Source: Roseateles sp. DAIF2 (GTDB lineage Bacteria; Pseudomonadota; Gammaproteobacteria; Burkholderiales; Burkholderiaceae_C). Taken from it: a stretch of DNA of 64,000 bases. The notes beneath the pieces were generated by a model. It worked only from the letters and a program-made list of their open reading frames with translations. It was not told the DNA's origin and did not search any database. Every line of letters begins with the position of its first letter. The first letter of the stretch is position 1. Positions 25,345 to 36,077 of this stretch are shown one piece after another. The position numbers and the translations under genes were made by a program. The stretch covers positions 1,116,001-1,180,000 of the forward strand of contig NZ_CP049919.1 in NCBI RefSeq assembly GCF_015624425.1, written 5' to 3'.

Positions 25345-25726
25345 CGCCCGCCGCTGATCTGGTACGGCCCGCCGGAGTTGGCGGAGGCGGCGCGGGCCGA
25401 TTTCCCGCGCTCGATGGGCAAGGTGCCGGTGCTGCTGCCGACCCAGCATGCCGGCGTACGCAACCGGCTCGACCAATGGTTCGAGCGCCATGGGCTGCGG
25501 CCGCGCATCGCCGGCGAGTTCGAATACGCGGCCCTGCTGGCCGCCTCGGCGCCAGCGGCATGGGCGTGTTCCCGGCCGCCGAGCTGGTGCAGGACAAGCT
25601 GGCGCAGCGCTACGGCCTGCAGCGCATCGGCGCCTGCGACGGGGTGGGGAGCATTTCTACGCGATCGACACCGCCAAGCGGGTGGCGCATCCGCTGGTGC
25701 GCCGATTGCTCGATGCGCCGCGCTGA
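25345..25726 (+). pseudogene. NhaR-like LysR regulator remnant with two frameshifts
   Basis: Only the C-terminal effector half of an NhaR-type LysR protein remains. It is readable in three frames: PVLLPTQHAGVRNRLDQWF and FEYAALLAAS, then (after a 1-base loss near 25547-25551) GMGVFPAAELVQDKLAQRYG, then (a second 1-base loss near 25645-25650) EHFYAIDTAKRVAHPLVRRL to TGA 25726. The HTH half is absent. It sits back to back with the sbtA remnant, as if one deletion removed the shared 5' ends of a divergent pair. Confidence 0.82.
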
Positions 25727-25807
25727 GCCTCCGGGCGCTGCGAGACTGGGGATTACCCTTGCTTTGGGCCGCGGACCGGCGGGCGAGGTCCGGCTTCACT
25801 AGAATTG

Positions 25808-25823
25808 ACGTTTACGTAAACGT
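25808..25823. promoter_or_regulatory. 16-bp palindrome ACGTTTACGTAAACGT before ivd (LiuR-like site)
   Basis: A perfect 16-bp palindrome with partly matching flanks (TTG/AAG) 71 bp upstream of the isovaleryl-CoA dehydrogenase start. It resembles the sites I recall for LiuR, a MerR-family regulator of branched-chain amino acid and fatty acid breakdown in beta- and gammaproteobacteria. An adjacent TTGACG could serve as -35. No MerR gene is in the window. Confidence 0.68.
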
Positions 25824-25894
25824 AAGTCGTCAACAGCAAGACCGAGCCGGGTCCGTACCATAGGCCGGTCGCGCCCCAGCACCAGGAGACATCC

Positions 25895-27073
25895 ATGAAC
25901 CTGCCCGGCCTGAACTTCCAACTCGGCGAGGACATCGACGCGCTGCGCGACGCGGTGCGCGCCTTCGCCGATGCTGAAGTAGCACCGCGCGCGGCCGAGA
26001 TCGACCGCAGCGACCAGTTTCCGATGGACCTGTGGCGCAAGATGGGCGAGCTGGGCATCCTGGGCGTGACCGTGCCGGAGGAATACGGCGGCGCCAACAT
26101 GGGCTATCTGGCCCATATGGTGGCGATGGAGGAGATCAGCCGCGGCAGCGCCTCGGTGGGCCTGTCCTACGGCGCGCATTCGAATCTGTGCGTCAACCAG
26201 ATCAACCGCAACGGCAATGCCGCGCAAAAGGCCAAGTACCTGCCCAAGCTGATCAGCGGCGAGCATGTCGGGGCCCTCGCGATGAGCGAGCCGGGCGCCG
26301 GCTCCGACGTGATCAGCATGAAGCTGAAGGCCGAGGACAAGGGCGGCTACTACCTGCTGAACGGCAACAAGATGTGGATCACCAACGGCCCCGATGCCGA
26401 CACCCTGGTGGTCTATGCCAAGACCGAGCCCGAGCTGGGCGCGCGCGGCGTCACCGCCTTCCTGATCGAGAAGGGCATGAAGGGCTTCAGCATCGCGCAG
26501 AAGCTCGACAAGCTGGGCATGCGCGGCTCGCACACCGGCGAGCTGGTGTTCCAGAACGTCGAGGTGCCGGCCGAGAACGTGCTGGGCGCGGTCAACAGCG
26601 GCGCCAAGGTGCTGATGTCGGGCCTGGACTACGAGCGCGCCGTGCTGACCGGCGGCCCGCTGGGCATCATGCAGAGCGTGATGGACAACGTCGTGCCCTA
26701 TATCCACGACCGCAAGCAGTTCGGCCAGAGCATCGGCGAGTTCCAGCTGATCCAGGGCAAGGTGGCGGACATGTACACCGTGCTGCAGGCCGCGCGCAGC
26801 TTTGCCTACACGGTGGCGAAGAACCTCGACATGCTGGGCACGGACCATGTGCGCCAGGTCCGCAAGGACTGCGCCTCGGTGATCCTGTGGACCGCCGAGA
26901 AGGCCACCTGGATGGCCGGCGAGGGCGTGCAGATCTTTGGCGGCAACGGCTATATCAACGAGTACCCGCTGGGCCGCCTGTGGCGCGACGCCAAGCTGTA
27001 CGAGATCGGCGCCGGCACCAGTGAAATCCGCCGCATGCTGATCGGCCGCGAACTGTTTGCCGAGACGATGTAA
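25895..27073 (+). CDS. ivd: Isovaleryl-CoA dehydrogenase
   Basis: A 392-residue FAD acyl-CoA dehydrogenase. The catalytic base is in the isovaleryl-CoA position: Glu247 in [16 protein letters not shown]. The site used by most relatives near the C-terminus is GAGT instead of YEGT. FAD/substrate motifs [30 protein letters not shown] and [13 protein letters not shown] are intact. It oxidises isovaleryl-CoA to 3-methylcrotonyl-CoA in leucine catabolism and passes electrons to ETF. A CAGGAGA ribosome site precedes the ATG. The methylcrotonyl-CoA carboxylase genes are not in the window. Confidence 0.96.
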   Translation: MNLPGLNFQLGEDIDALRDAVRAFADAEVAPRAAEIDRSDQFPMDLWRKMGELGILGVTVPEEYGGANMGYLAHMVAMEEISRGSASVGLSYGAHSNLCVNQINRNGNAAQKAKYLPKLISGEHVGALAMSEPGAGSDVISMKLKAEDKGGYYLLNGNKMWITNGPDADTLVVYAKTEPELGARGVTAFLIEKGMKGFSIAQKLDKLGMRGSHTGELVFQNVEVPAENVLGAVNSGAKVLMSGLDYERAVLTGGPLGIMQSVMDNVVPYIHDRKQFGQSIGEFQLIQGKVADMYTVLQAARSFAYTVAKNLDMLGTDHVRQVRKDCASVILWTAEKATWMAGEGVQIFGGNGYINEYPLGRLWRDAKLYEIGAGTSEIRRMLIGRELFAETM

Positions 27074-27991
27074 ATGAAGCCTTTGCACCTGAACACCCCT
27101 CTGCTGCGCGCCGCGCCCGGCCAGTTCTCGCATCCCGAGGTCTGGCTGAAGATGGACGCGCTGCAGCCCAGCGGCAGCTTCAAGCTGCGCGGCGTGGGGC
27201 GGCTGGTGCGCAAGGCGGCGCAGGACGGTGCCACGGAGATCATCTGCGCCTCCGGCGGCAATGCCGGCTTCGCGGCGGCCTATGCCGGCCAGGCCCTGGG
27301 CCTGAAGGTCACCATCGTGCTGCCCGAGACCAGCAGCGCGGCGGTGCAGGGCCTGATCGAGCAGCGCGGCGCCACGGTGCTGCGCCATGGCGCGGTCTGG
27401 GACGCCAGCAATGAATTCGCCCAGGCGCTGGCCGAGGAGCGCGGTGCCACCTATGTCCATCCCTTCGATCACCCGCTGCTGTGGGAGGGCCATGCCAGCC
27501 TGATCGACGAGGTGCTGGACCAGGGCCTGGACTTCGATGTCGTGGTCACCGCGGTCGGCGGCGGCGGCCTGTTCGCCGGCATCGTGCAGGGCCTGCGCCG
27601 TCATGGCCTGGACGAGATCCCGGTGATCGCGGTCGAGACCGAGGGCGCGGCCAGCCTGCATGACAGCCTGCGGGCCGGCCAGCCGCTGACCCTGCCGGAG
27701 ATCCGCACGGTCGCCACCTCGCTGGGCGCGCGCCGCGTCGCCGACGAGGCCTTCCGGCTGGCGCGCCTGCATCCGACGCACAGCGTGCTGGTCAGCGACG
27801 ACCAGGCCTGCAAGGCCGCGGTGCGCCTGGCCGAGCAGATGCGCGTGATGGTGGAGCCGGCCTGCGGCGCGGCGCTGGCGGCGGTCGACGTGCATGCGCC
27901 GCTGCTGGCGCGCTTCAAGCGGCCGCTGGTCGAGGTCTGCGGCGGCGTCGGCGTGTCGCTGGCGCTGCTGCGCCAATGGGCGGAAGCATGA
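27074..27991 (+). CDS. PLP-dependent serine/threonine dehydratase-like enzyme
   Basis: 305 residues of fold-type II PLP enzymes. The Schiff-base lysine lies in PSGSFKLRG near residue 37, the phosphate-binding loops are SGGNAGFAAAY and VGGGGLFAG, and the C-terminal VEVCGGVGVS is typical. It matches short L-serine/threonine ammonia-lyase types that lack the regulatory domain. It starts at the base after the ivd stop, so it shares that transcript. Direct involvement in leucine breakdown is not expected; general amino acid catabolism is more likely. Confidence 0.88.
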   Translation: MKPLHLNTPLLRAAPGQFSHPEVWLKMDALQPSGSFKLRGVGRLVRKAAQDGATEIICASGGNAGFAAAYAGQALGLKVTIVLPETSSAAVQGLIEQRGATVLRHGAVWDASNEFAQALAEERGATYVHPFDHPLLWEGHASLIDEVLDQGLDFDVVVTAVGGGGLFAGIVQGLRRHGLDEIPVIAVETEGAASLHDSLRAGQPLTLPEIRTVATSLGARRVADEAFRLARLHPTHSVLVSDDQACKAAVRLAEQMRVMVEPACGAALAAVDVHAPLLARFKRPLVEVCGGVGVSLALLRQWAEA

Positions 27992-28076
27992 CGCTCTGGC
28001 AGTTTGACCGACTGGTCAGGGCGGCCAATCGCGGCGGTTCCGGCGCGGTTTCAGCCGGCGCGGGGAGAATGGCGGC

Positions 28077-28751
28077 ATGAGCACTCACACCCCAAACGAA
28101 CTGCAAGACCTGCTGGACAACAACAAGCGCTGGGCCACCGAGACCGAGTCGCGTGAACCCGGCTTCTTCTCGCGCCTGCTGAAGCAGCAGACCCCGCAAT
28201 ACCTGTGGATCGGCTGCGCCGACAGCCGCGTGCCGGCCAACGAGCTGGTGGACCTGCTGCCGGGCGAGCTGTTCGTGCATCGCAATGTCGCGAACGTCGT
28301 CGTGCATTCCGACCTGAACTGCCTGTCGGTGATGCAGTTCGCGGTCGACCACCTGAAGGTCAAGCACATCATCGTGGTCGGCCACAGCAACTGCGGCGGC
28401 GTGCGCGCCGCGCTGACCGATGCGCGCGTGGGCCTGGTGTCGAACTGGATCCGCCATGTGCAGGACGTGCGCAACGACCACCAGGACTGGATCATGGGCG
28501 TGCCGGAGGCGCAGCGCGTCGACGCGCTGTGCGAGCTCAACGTGCTGGAGCAGGCGCGCAATGCCTGCCGGACCACGGTGGTGCAGGACGCCTGGGCGCG
28601 CGGCCAGGAGGTGGTGGTGCATGGCTGGGTCTATGGCCTGCACAACGGCCTGCTGGAAGACCTGAGCATCACCGCCGGCAGCGCCGACGAGGTGGAACCG
28701 GCCTACAAGCGCGCGCTGGCCAAGGTCAAGCAGCGCTACGACCGGCGCTAG
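28077..28751 (+). CDS. can: Beta-class carbonic anhydrase
   Basis: 224 residues. Zinc and active-site residues of beta carbonic anhydrases are all present: Cys47, Asp49 and Arg51 in GCADSRVPA, and His103 and Cys106 in VGHSNCGGV. The enzyme interconverts CO2 and bicarbonate in the cytoplasm. In Burkholderiales this gene often follows the leucine-catabolism genes, where bicarbonate is needed by biotin carboxylases. It lies 85 bp after the dehydratase and 22 bp before aceK. Confidence 0.95.
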   Translation: MSTHTPNELQDLLDNNKRWATETESREPGFFSRLLKQQTPQYLWIGCADSRVPANELVDLLPGELFVHRNVANVVVHSDLNCLSVMQFAVDHLKVKHIIVVGHSNCGGVRAALTDARVGLVSNWIRHVQDVRNDHQDWIMGVPEAQRVDALCELNVLEQARNACRTTVVQDAWARGQEVVVHGWVYGLHNGLLEDLSITAGSADEVEPAYKRALAKVKQRYDRR

Positions 28752-28773
28752 CGCCTCCCCCGAACCGCCGGCC

Positions 28774-30663
28774 ATGTTCCCGCAGAAGCTGACCGACGCC
28801 CGCGCCTTCGAGATCGCCGAGGCGCTGCTGGGCGGCTTCAACCGGCATTACCGGCTGTTCCGCGCCACCAGCGCGGCCGCCAAGGCGCGCTTCGAGGCGG
28901 CCGACTGGCATGGCCAGCAGCGCGCGCAGGCGCAGCGCATCGAGTTCTATGACAAGCGGGTCGACGAGGCGGTCGAGCTGCTGGAGGCGCGCTTCCAGGC
29001 CGGCGCGCTGCCGATGGAGGTCTGGCAGCAGGTCAAGCTGCATTACATCGGCCTCCTGACCAATCATCTGCAGCCGGAGCTGGCCGAGACCTTCTTCAAT
29101 TCGGTCTGCACCCGCATCCTGCACCACAGCTACTTCCACAACGCCTTCATCTTCGTGCGGCCCGCGGTCTCGACCGAGTACATCGAGAACGAGGAGCCGG
29201 CCGCGCAGCCGACCTACCGCGCCTACTACCCCAGCCGCGAGACCCTGCGCGAGACCCTGATGCGCATCGTCTGGAACTTCCAGCTGGAGCCGGAGTTCGA
29301 GGACCTGGGCCGCGACATCGACTGCGTGCTGAACGCGATGCAGCGCGAGCTGGGCCTGTTCCGCTGGCGCACCAATTTCCAGATCCAGGTGCTGTCGTCC
29401 CTGTTCTTCCGCAACAAGGGCGCCTATCTGGTCGGCAAGATCATCAACGGCTTCACCGAGACGCCGTTCGCGCTGCCGATCCTGCACAAGGACGGCGGCG
29501 CTGCGGCGCCGGGCCGTCCCAAGCCGCAGCAACACCCCTCGGGGGGCGACGCCGAAGGCGTCTCGGGGCCAACTATTTCGCTGCTCTACATCGACGCGGT
29601 GCTGTTCGGCGAGGACGACCTGCTGCTGCTGTTCAGCTTCGCGCGCGCCTACTTCATGGTCGACATGGACGTGCCGAGCGCCTATGTGCAGTTCCTGCGC
29701 TCGATGATGCCCAGGAAGCCACGCTCGGAGATCTACTCGGCGCTGGGCCTGCAGAAGCAGGGCAAGAACCTGTTCTACCGTGACTTCCTCTACCACCTGC
29801 GCCATTCCAGCGACAGGTTCCGCATCGCGCCCGGCATCAAGGGCATGGTGATGCTGGTGTTCGACCTGCCGTCCTTCCCCTTCGTGTTCAAGGTGATCAA
29901 GGACTTCTTCCCGCCGCAGAAGGAAAACACGACGCGTGAGCTGATCCAGCGCAAATACCTGCTGGTCAAGACCCACGACCGCGTCGGGCGCATGGCCGAC
30001 ACGCTGGAATACACGATGGTGGCCTTCCCCCGCCAGCGCTTCGACGAGGAGCTGATCGCCGAGCTGAAGCATTTCTGCCCCAGCCTGCTGGAAGAGCGCG
30101 GCGAGGACCTGGTGATCCGCCATCTCTACATCGAGCGCCGCATGGTGCCGCTGAACCTCTACCTGCAGGAGGCCACGCCGGCCCAGCTGGAGCATGCGGT
30201 GATCGAGTACGGCAACGCGATCAAGGACCTTGTGGCCGCCAACATCTTCCCCGGCGACATGCTGTGGAAGAACTTCGGCGTCACCCGCCACGGCAAGGTG
30301 GTGTTCTACGACTACGACGAGATCGAGTACCTGAGCGACTGCAACTTCCGCCCGGTGCCGGCGCCGCGCAACGAGGAGGAGGAGCTTTCGGGGGAGGTCT
30401 GGTGGCCGGTCGGCCCGCGCGACGTGTTTCCCGAGACCTTCGGCCCCTTCCTGCTGGGCCATCCGGGCGTGCGCGAGATCTTCCTGAAGCAGCATGCCGA
30501 GCTGCTGGACCCCGCCTTCTGGCAGAGCCACAAGGCGCGCATCCTGGCCGGCCATGTGCACGACGTGTTTCCCTACGAGGCGCACAAGCGCTTCTACGCC
30601 AAGGCGGCCGCGCCGCTGCTGCGGGCTCCGGAGCCCGAGCATCGCGAGCTGCCGATCCAGTAA
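28774..30663 (+). CDS. aceK: Isocitrate dehydrogenase kinase/phosphatase AceK with an in-frame repeat insertion
   Basis: 629 residues, about 25-30 more than usual for the family. AceK phosphorylates and dephosphorylates isocitrate dehydrogenase, steering carbon to the glyoxylate shunt. Conserved parts include the N-terminal regulatory region, the ATP site ([20 protein letters not shown], then [12 protein letters not shown]), and the catalytic region [23 protein letters not shown] (split here by nothing unusual). Between LPILH and [12 protein letters not shown], about 26 extra residues (roughly 241-267) are encoded by a palindromic repeat. The reading frame is kept, so the protein may still work. 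No aceA or aceB gene is nearby. Confidence 0.94.
   Translation: MFPQKLTDARAFEIAEALLGGFNRHYRLFRATSAAAKARFEAADWHGQQRAQAQRIEFYDKRVDEAVELLEARFQAGALPMEVWQQVKLHYIGLLTNHLQPELAETFFNSVCTRILHHSYFHNAFIFVRPAVSTEYIENEEPAAQPTYRAYYPSRETLRETLMRIVWNFQLEPEFEDLGRDIDCVLNAMQRELGLFRWRTNFQIQVLSSLFFRNKGAYLVGKIINGFTETPFALPILHKDGGAAAPGRPKPQQHPSGGDAEGVSGPTISLLYIDAVLFGEDDLLLLFSFARAYFMVDMDVPSAYVQFLRSMMPRKPRSEIYSALGLQKQGKNLFYRDFLYHLRHSSDRFRIAPGIKGMVMLVFDLPSFPFVFKVIKDFFPPQKENTTRELIQRKYLLVKTHDRVGRMADTLEYTMVAFPRQRFDEELIAELKHFCPSLLEERGEDLVIRHLYIERRMVPLNLYLQEATPAQLEHAVIEYGNAIKDLVAANIFPGDMLWKNFGVTRHGKVVFYDYDEIEYLSDCNFRPVPAPRNEEEELSGEVWWPVGPRDVFPETFGPFLLGHPGVREIFLKQHAELLDPAFWQSHKARILAGHVHDVFPYEAHKRFYAKAAAPLLRAPEPEHRELPIQ
29494..29573 (+). 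repeat. REP-like palindromic repeat inserted in frame inside aceK
   Basis: About 78 bp not accounted for by AceK homology. It contains GGGCCGTCCCAAG, then CCCCTCGGGGGG and a perfect hairpin GACGCC-GAA-GGCGTC (29548-29562). This pattern resembles the dispersed intergenic palindromes I recall from Comamonadaceae and related Burkholderiales. Its length adds whole codons without a stop. I see no second copy in this window. Confidence 0.72.
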
Positions 30664-30699
30664 ACAACAGATTCCATCGAAGACCCAAGGAGCAACACC

Positions 30700-31878
30700 A
30701 TGTCCGATCCCATCGTCATCGTCTCCGCCGCCCGCACGCCGATCGGCGGCCTGCTGGGCGATTTCGCCGGCCTCTCCGCCTGGGAGCTGGGCGCCGTCGC
30801 GATCAAGGCCGCGGTCGAGCGCGCCGGCGTCCCCGGCGATGCCATCCAGGAAGCCTTCATCGGTAACTGCCTGATGGCCGGCCAGGGCCAGGCCCCGGCG
30901 CGCCAGGCGGTGCTGAAGGCCGGCCTGCCGCAATCGGTCGGCGCGGTGACCCTGTCCAAGATGTGCGGCGCCGGCATGCGCGCGGTGATGTTCGCGCATG
31001 ACACGCTGAAGGCCGAGAGCGCAGACATCCTGATCGCCGGCGGCATGGAGTCGATGACCAATGCGCCGCATCTGATGTTCGCGCGCAAGGGCGTCAAGTA
31101 CGGCGCCGCGCAGATCTACGACCACATGGCGCTGGACGGCCTGGAAGACGCCTACGAGCGCGGCAAGGCCATGGGCGTGTTCGCCGAGCAATGCGTGGCC
31201 AAGTACAGCTTCACGCGCGAGGCGCAGGACGCCTTCGCTGTTTCGTCGACCGAGCGCAGCAAGCGCGCCAACGAGGACGGCAGCTTCGCCTGGGAAATCG
31301 CCCCGGTGACCATCGCCGGCAAGGCGGGCGACACCGTGATCGCCAAGGACGAGCAGCCCTTCAAGGCCAAGCTGGACAAGATCCCCGGCCTGAAACCGGC
31401 GTTCAAGAAGGACGGCACCATCACCGCCGCCACCTCCAGCTCGATCAGCGATGGCGCCGCCGCGCTGGTGCTGATGCGCGAGAGCCATGCCGCCAAGCTG
31501 GGTCTGAAGCCCGTGGCGCGCATCGTCGGCACCGCCGTGCATGCCAATGCGCCGGAATGGTTCACCACCGCCCCGGTCGGCGCGATCCAGAAGCTGCTGG
31601 CCAAGAACGGCTGGGACGCCAAGAGCGTCGACCTGTGGGAAGTGAACGAGGCCTTCGCCGCGGTCACGATGGCCGCGATGGCCGAGTTCAAGCTGCCGCA
31701 CGAGATCGTCAACGTCAACGGCGGCGCGGTCGCGCTGGGTCACCCGATCGGCGCCTCCGGCGCGCGCATCATCGTGACCCTCTTGGGCGCGCTGAAGCAT
31801 CGCGGCCTGAAGCGTGGCGTCGCGGCGCTGTGTATCGGCGGCGGCGAGGCGACGGCCGTGGGCGTGGAGCTTGTCTAA
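30700..31878 (+). CDS. Acetyl-CoA C-acetyltransferase (thiolase)
   Basis: A 392-residue thiolase II. The acyl-accepting cysteine is Cys89 in SKMCGAGMRAV. The His and second Cys of the active site are in GGAVALGHPIGASGARI and ALCIGGGEATA. It condenses two acetyl-CoA molecules or cleaves acetoacetyl-CoA; the latter is the last step of leucine breakdown. An AAGGAG site precedes the ATG. The following SDR gene begins at the base after its stop codon, so the two share an mRNA. Confidence 0.95.
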   Translation: MSDPIVIVSAARTPIGGLLGDFAGLSAWELGAVAIKAAVERAGVPGDAIQEAFIGNCLMAGQGQAPARQAVLKAGLPQSVGAVTLSKMCGAGMRAVMFAHDTLKAESADILIAGGMESMTNAPHLMFARKGVKYGAAQIYDHMALDGLEDAYERGKAMGVFAEQCVAKYSFTREAQDAFAVSSTERSKRANEDGSFAWEIAPVTIAGKAGDTVIAKDEQPFKAKLDKIPGLKPAFKKDGTITAATSSSISDGAAALVLMRESHAAKLGLKPVARIVGTAVHANAPEWFTTAPVGAIQKLLAKNGWDAKSVDLWEVNEAFAAVTMAAMAEFKLPHEIVNVNGGAVALGHPIGASGARIIVTLLGALKHRGLKRGVAALCIGGGEATAVGVELV

Positions 31879-32543
<665 letters not shown>

Positions 32544-32547
<4 letters not shown>

Positions 32548-32999
32548 GCGGCGTGCCGAACACCCCGCCACCGCTGGCGCCGGATCAGGCGCGCGATTTC
32601 TTCGCGCGCTACCGCGATGCCTTCAACGCTGGCGACGCGGCGGCCGTCGCGGCGCTGTGGCATGAGTCCAGCGCCATCGCCGATGCGCCGGACGGCGTGG
32701 CACGCCTGAGCTGCTGGCCCGAACCGGCCGCGATGCGGGCCAATATGGCCGCGCTGTGCCGCGTCTACGCGGAGCTGGGGCCTCATGCCTGGAGCTTCGA
32801 GCTGCGAGAGGGGCGGCCGCTGGGCGCCCATCATTTCTTTGCCGATGTCGAATGGAGCTTGCGGCGCGCCTCGGGCGAGTTGCTGCAGCGCTTCGGCACC
32901 GGCTACCAGCTGGGCCGCACGGCCCAGGGCTGGCGCGTGCTGTTCTGCTGCGCCTATCAAGAAGATCTAACGGAGACACGCAAGCATGCTGCTGAGTGA
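32544..32999 (+). CDS. NTF2/SnoaL-like protein (GTG start)
   Basis: 151 residues from GTG 32544, which overlaps the SDR stop (GTGA). The sequence has the NTF2-like cone pattern: ARDFFARYRDAFNAGDAAAVAALW, then HHFFADVEWSLRRASGELLQRFGTGYQL and a closing strand WRVLFCCAY. Members serve as small-molecule enzymes or binding proteins. The 3' end overlaps the acyl-CoA dehydrogenase start by 14 bp, so it belongs to the same operon. The substrate is unknown. The GTG start is chosen because no ATG gives a full domain. Confidence 0.8.
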
Positions 33000-34116
33000 C
33001 GATCACCGCGCGGTGCAGGACGCCGTGCGCGCCTATGTGCAGGACCAGATCGCGCCGAAGGCGGCCGAATGGGACAAGACGCACCATTTCCCCGCCGCCG
33101 AGCTGAAGGGCCTGGCCGAGCTGGGCTGCTACGGCGTCGCGGTGCCGACCGAGTACGACGGCGCGGGCCTGGACTATCTGGCCCTGGCCATCATCCTGGA
33201 GGAGATCGGCGCCGGCGACGGCGCGACCTCGACCGTGGTCAGCGTCAACAACTGTCCGGTCTGCTCGATCCTGATGGCCTTCGGCAACGAGGAGCAGAAG
33301 GATCGCTTCCTGAAGCCGCTGGCGCGCGGCGCGATGCTGGGCGCCTTCTGCCTGACCGAGCCGCATGTGGGCTCGGAGGCTGGTGGCCTCAAGACTACCG
33401 CGGTACGCGATGGCGATGATTACGTCATCAACGGCGTCAAGCAGTTCATCACCAGCGGCAAGAACGGCGATGTCGCGATCGTGATGGCGGTCACCGACAA
33501 GGCCGCCGGCAAGAAGGGCATCAGCGCCTTCCTGGTGCCGACCGCGACGCCCGGCTACCAGGTCGCGCGCATCGAGGACAAGATGGGCCAGCATGCCAGC
33601 GACACGGCGCAGATCCTGTTCGAGAACTGCCGCATCCCGGCCGCGAACCGGTTGGGCGAGGAGGGCCAGGGCCTGAAGATCGCGCTCTCCGGCCTGGAGG
33701 GCGGCCGCATCGGCATCGCCAGCCAGAGCGTCGGCATGGCGCGCGCGGCGTTCGAGGCGGCGCTGAAGTACAGCAAGGAGCGGGTCGCCTTCGGCGTGCC
33801 GATCTTCGAGCACCAGGCGATGCAACACAAGCTGGCCGACATGGCCACCCAGATCGAGGCCGCGCGCCAGCTGATCTGGCATGCGGCAGCGCTGAAGGAC
33901 GCCGGTCGGCCCTGCCTGAAGGAGGCGGCGATGGCCAAGCTGTTCGCCTCCGAGATGGCCGAGAAGGTCTGTTCCGCCGCGATCCAGATCCATGGCGGCT
34001 ATGGCTATGTGAGCGACTTCCCGGTCGAACGCATCTACCGCGATGTGCGCGTCACGCAGATCTACGAGGGCACGTCCGAGGTGCAGAAGATCCTGATCGG
34101 CCGTGCGCTGATCTAG
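32986..34116 (+). CDS. Acyl-CoA dehydrogenase
   Basis: A 376-residue FAD acyl-CoA dehydrogenase of the short/branched-chain type. The catalytic base is Glu361 in IYEGTSEVQ, the standard position and so unlike the isovaleryl enzyme at 25895. FAD motifs [14 protein letters not shown] and [17 protein letters not shown] are present. It oxidises an acyl-CoA at the alpha-beta bond with ETF as acceptor. Operon partners (thiolase, SDR) suggest a beta-oxidation or branched-acid pathway. Its last 4 bases overlap a convergent gene. Confidence 0.93.
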   Translation: MLLSDDHRAVQDAVRAYVQDQIAPKAAEWDKTHHFPAAELKGLAELGCYGVAVPTEYDGAGLDYLALAIILEEIGAGDGATSTVVSVNNCPVCSILMAFGNEEQKDRFLKPLARGAMLGAFCLTEPHVGSEAGGLKTTAVRDGDDYVINGVKQFITSGKNGDVAIVMAVTDKAAGKKGISAFLVPTATPGYQVARIEDKMGQHASDTAQILFENCRIPAANRLGEEGQGLKIALSGLEGGRIGIASQSVGMARAAFEAALKYSKERVAFGVPIFEHQAMQHKLADMATQIEAARQLIWHAAALKDAGRPCLKEAAMAKLFASEMAEKVCSAAIQIHGGYGYVSDFPVERIYRDVRVTQIYEGTSEVQKILIGRALI

Positions 34117-34826
34117 TTCTCTTCCTCGTCATCATCCTCATGCGCCAGCCCGGCGGCCCACAGCGGCGCCGCGGCGGCGAAGATCGTCGAATCGCCGCCG
34201 GCCAGGCGGGCCGGGTCCGCGGCCAGGCGCAGCCAGGCCCGGGTGTCGTGATGGCTGCCGGGCTGCAGTTCGCGCTCGCGTTCGCCCCGCAGCCATTGAT
34301 GCAGGGCCGCGTATTGCTGCGGGCGCTGGCGCTGCACCCAGGCCAGGCCGACCAGGTCGCCATAGGCTTCCTCGCGGCGCGCGATGCGCATCGCGCGGTA
34401 GCCGGCCTGCAGCTCGGCGCTCAGCGCCTCGGGCACGCGCGGCGCGGCGAAGCCGGCCGGCGCGGCCTGCCAGACGCCGTCCAGCCAGCGCCGGCAATGG
34501 CCCAGCTCATGCGCGGCCATCAGCTCCAGCGCGCCGTCTTGCAGCGGCGCAGGGATGCGCGCCAGGCTCGCCGCGGCCTCGGGGTTGTCGCGCAGGGTCA
34601 GCACCAGCTTGCAGCGTCCGGCCACGAAGCCCAGGGCCAGCGGCGCGGCGCCGGCCGCGCTCTGCGGCTGCACCACGATGTCCAGCGGCAGGCCGAGCCG
34701 CTCACGCGCATGCGCGACCACCGGCCACAGGCCCTGCAGCCAGCGCTGCTCCAGCGGCGTCAATGAGGGCACCGTCGTGGCAGCGGCCAGCAGGGTGGCG
34801 CTCAGGAGCAGGGACAGCAGCGGCAT
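34113..34826 (-). CDS. Exported zincin-like protein with HExxH motif
   Basis: 237 residues with an N-terminal signal peptide (LLSLLLSATLLAAATT). A metal-binding HELGH sits in ELMAAHELGHCRRW near residue 105-110, and an EEAYGDLVGLAW segment further on could give the third ligand, as in M48-type peptidases. The C-terminus is strongly acidic (EDDDEEEN). A periplasmic metalloprotease-like role is likely, but family assignment is uncertain. It is transcribed toward the acyl-CoA dehydrogenase gene. Confidence 0.72.
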   Translation of the reverse strand: MPLLSLLLSATLLAAATTVPSLTPLEQRWLQGLWPVVAHARERLGLPLDIVVQPQSAAGAAPLALGFVAGRCKLVLTLRDNPEAAASLARIPAPLQDGALELMAAHELGHCRRWLDGVWQAAPAGFAAPRVPEALSAELQAGYRAMRIARREEAYGDLVGLAWVQRQRPQQYAALHQWLRGERERELQPGSHHDTRAWLRLAADPARLAGGDSTIFAAAAPLWAAGLAHEDDDEEEN

Positions 34827-34981
34827 CGTCGTTCACCGGCGGGTCTGGTTGTGTCCCGATCTTCGGCCGCGCCGGGGGCCAGGCGCAGTCGTAACAGGGC
34901 GATGGCCGTGAAACCTTGCGCGTTTCGTCGCGGCCTGCCGATACAGTCGGGGTTTTGTCCATCCGCCCATCTTTGTTTCCC

Positions 34982-36073
34982 ATGCAGCAGCCCCACCCGC
35001 TAGAGGCCGAGAACCGCGCATTGCGCCGGCAGCTCGAGGCGCTGCTGCGCGAGGCGCGCGCCAACGAGGAGAAGATGCGCCGCTTCGAGGCGCTGGAGCA
35101 TCGCCTGATCGGTGCGCGCTCGCTGCACGAGCTGCTGCAGCTGCTGATGGACGAGTACCGGCGCGCCTTCGGCCTGGATGCCTGCAGCCTGGCCCTGGTG
35201 GATCGCGAGCAGGAGCTGGCGCGCCTGCTGGAGGCCGAGCTGCGCGAGGGCATGCATCTGCGCGGGCTGCGCCTGCTGCCCTCGGCCGCGCCGCTGCAGG
35301 CCCTGTTCGGCGGCGACGAGCGGCCACGGCTCGGCCCCTTCGACGCGGCCCGCCACGGCCCGCTGCTGGGCACCGGCCTGGCCTCGGTGGCGCTGCTGCC
35401 GCTGGTGCGCCGTGGTCAGCTGATCGGCTCGCTGCATTTCGGCAGCAGCGATCCCGAGCGCTACACCGCGGACGCGGGCACCCAGCTGCTGGAGCGCCTG
35501 GGCGGCATCGTCGGCGTCTGCCTGGAAAGCGCGCTGAACCAGGAGCGGCTCAAGCTGGCCGGCCTGACCGACATGCTGACCGGCGTGCACAACCGCCGCT
35601 ATCTGGAGCATCGCTGCCTGATCGAGATCGCGCAGGCGCGCCGCTACCGCCATCCGCTGGCCTGCCTGTTTCTCGACCTGGACGGCTTCAAGGCGATCAA
35701 CGACGGCCATGGCCATGGCGCCGGCGACATCGTGCTGCGCATGGTCGGCCAGGCGATCCAGGGCCAGCTGCGCGCCGGCGACACGATCGCGCGCTGGGGC
35801 GGCGAGGAGTTCGTCGCGCTGCTGCCCCAGGCCGGCGGCCCGCAGGCGCGCGAGATCGCCGAGCGCATCCGCGCCCATGTCGCGGCGCGCCCGATCGAGG
35901 CCGGCCCGGCCCGCATCCCTGTCACGATCTCGATCGGCCTGGCCCTGCTGGACCCGGAGCCCGCCGGGCGCGAGCCGGCGCAGCAGGCCGAGCGGCTGCT
36001 GGCCGCGGCCGACGCGGCGCTGTATCGCGCCAAGCATCAGGGGCGCAACCGGGTGGTGTCGGAATCGGCCTAG
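34982..36073 (+). CDS. Diguanylate cyclase with N-terminal DUF484/GAF-like sensor
   Basis: 363 residues from ATG 34982. A short coiled coil (HPLEAENRALRRQLEALL) and GAF/DUF484-like domain (about 40-195) precede a GGDEF domain with active-site WGGEEF and a proper inhibitory RAGD I-site five residues ahead. It should make cyclic-di-GMP under product feedback control. It is cytoplasmic. It may be read with the same signalling theme as the GGDEF/EAL gene at 13.5 kb, but is not linked to it. An adjacent binding-protein gene is convergent. Confidence 0.92.
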   Translation: MQQPHPLEAENRALRRQLEALLREARANEEKMRRFEALEHRLIGARSLHELLQLLMDEYRRAFGLDACSLALVDREQELARLLEAELREGMHLRGLRLLPSAAPLQALFGGDERPRLGPFDAARHGPLLGTGLASVALLPLVRRGQLIGSLHFGSSDPERYTADAGTQLLERLGGIVGVCLESALNQERLKLAGLTDMLTGVHNRRYLEHRCLIEIAQARRYRHPLACLFLDLDGFKAINDGHGHGAGDIVLRMVGQAIQGQLRAGDTIARWGGEEFVALLPQAGGPQAREIAERIRAHVAARPIEAGPARIPVTISIGLALLDPEPAGREPAQQAERLLAAADAALYRAKHQGRNRVVSESA

Positions 36074-36077
36074 CGGC

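Noticed and set aside
25131..28751. A carbon-concentrating link between the sbtA remnant and the carbonic anhydrase gene
   Set aside because: The permease is truncated to its last fifth and lies 2.7 kb away across an unrelated promoter; the carbonic anhydrase fits the catabolic run instead.
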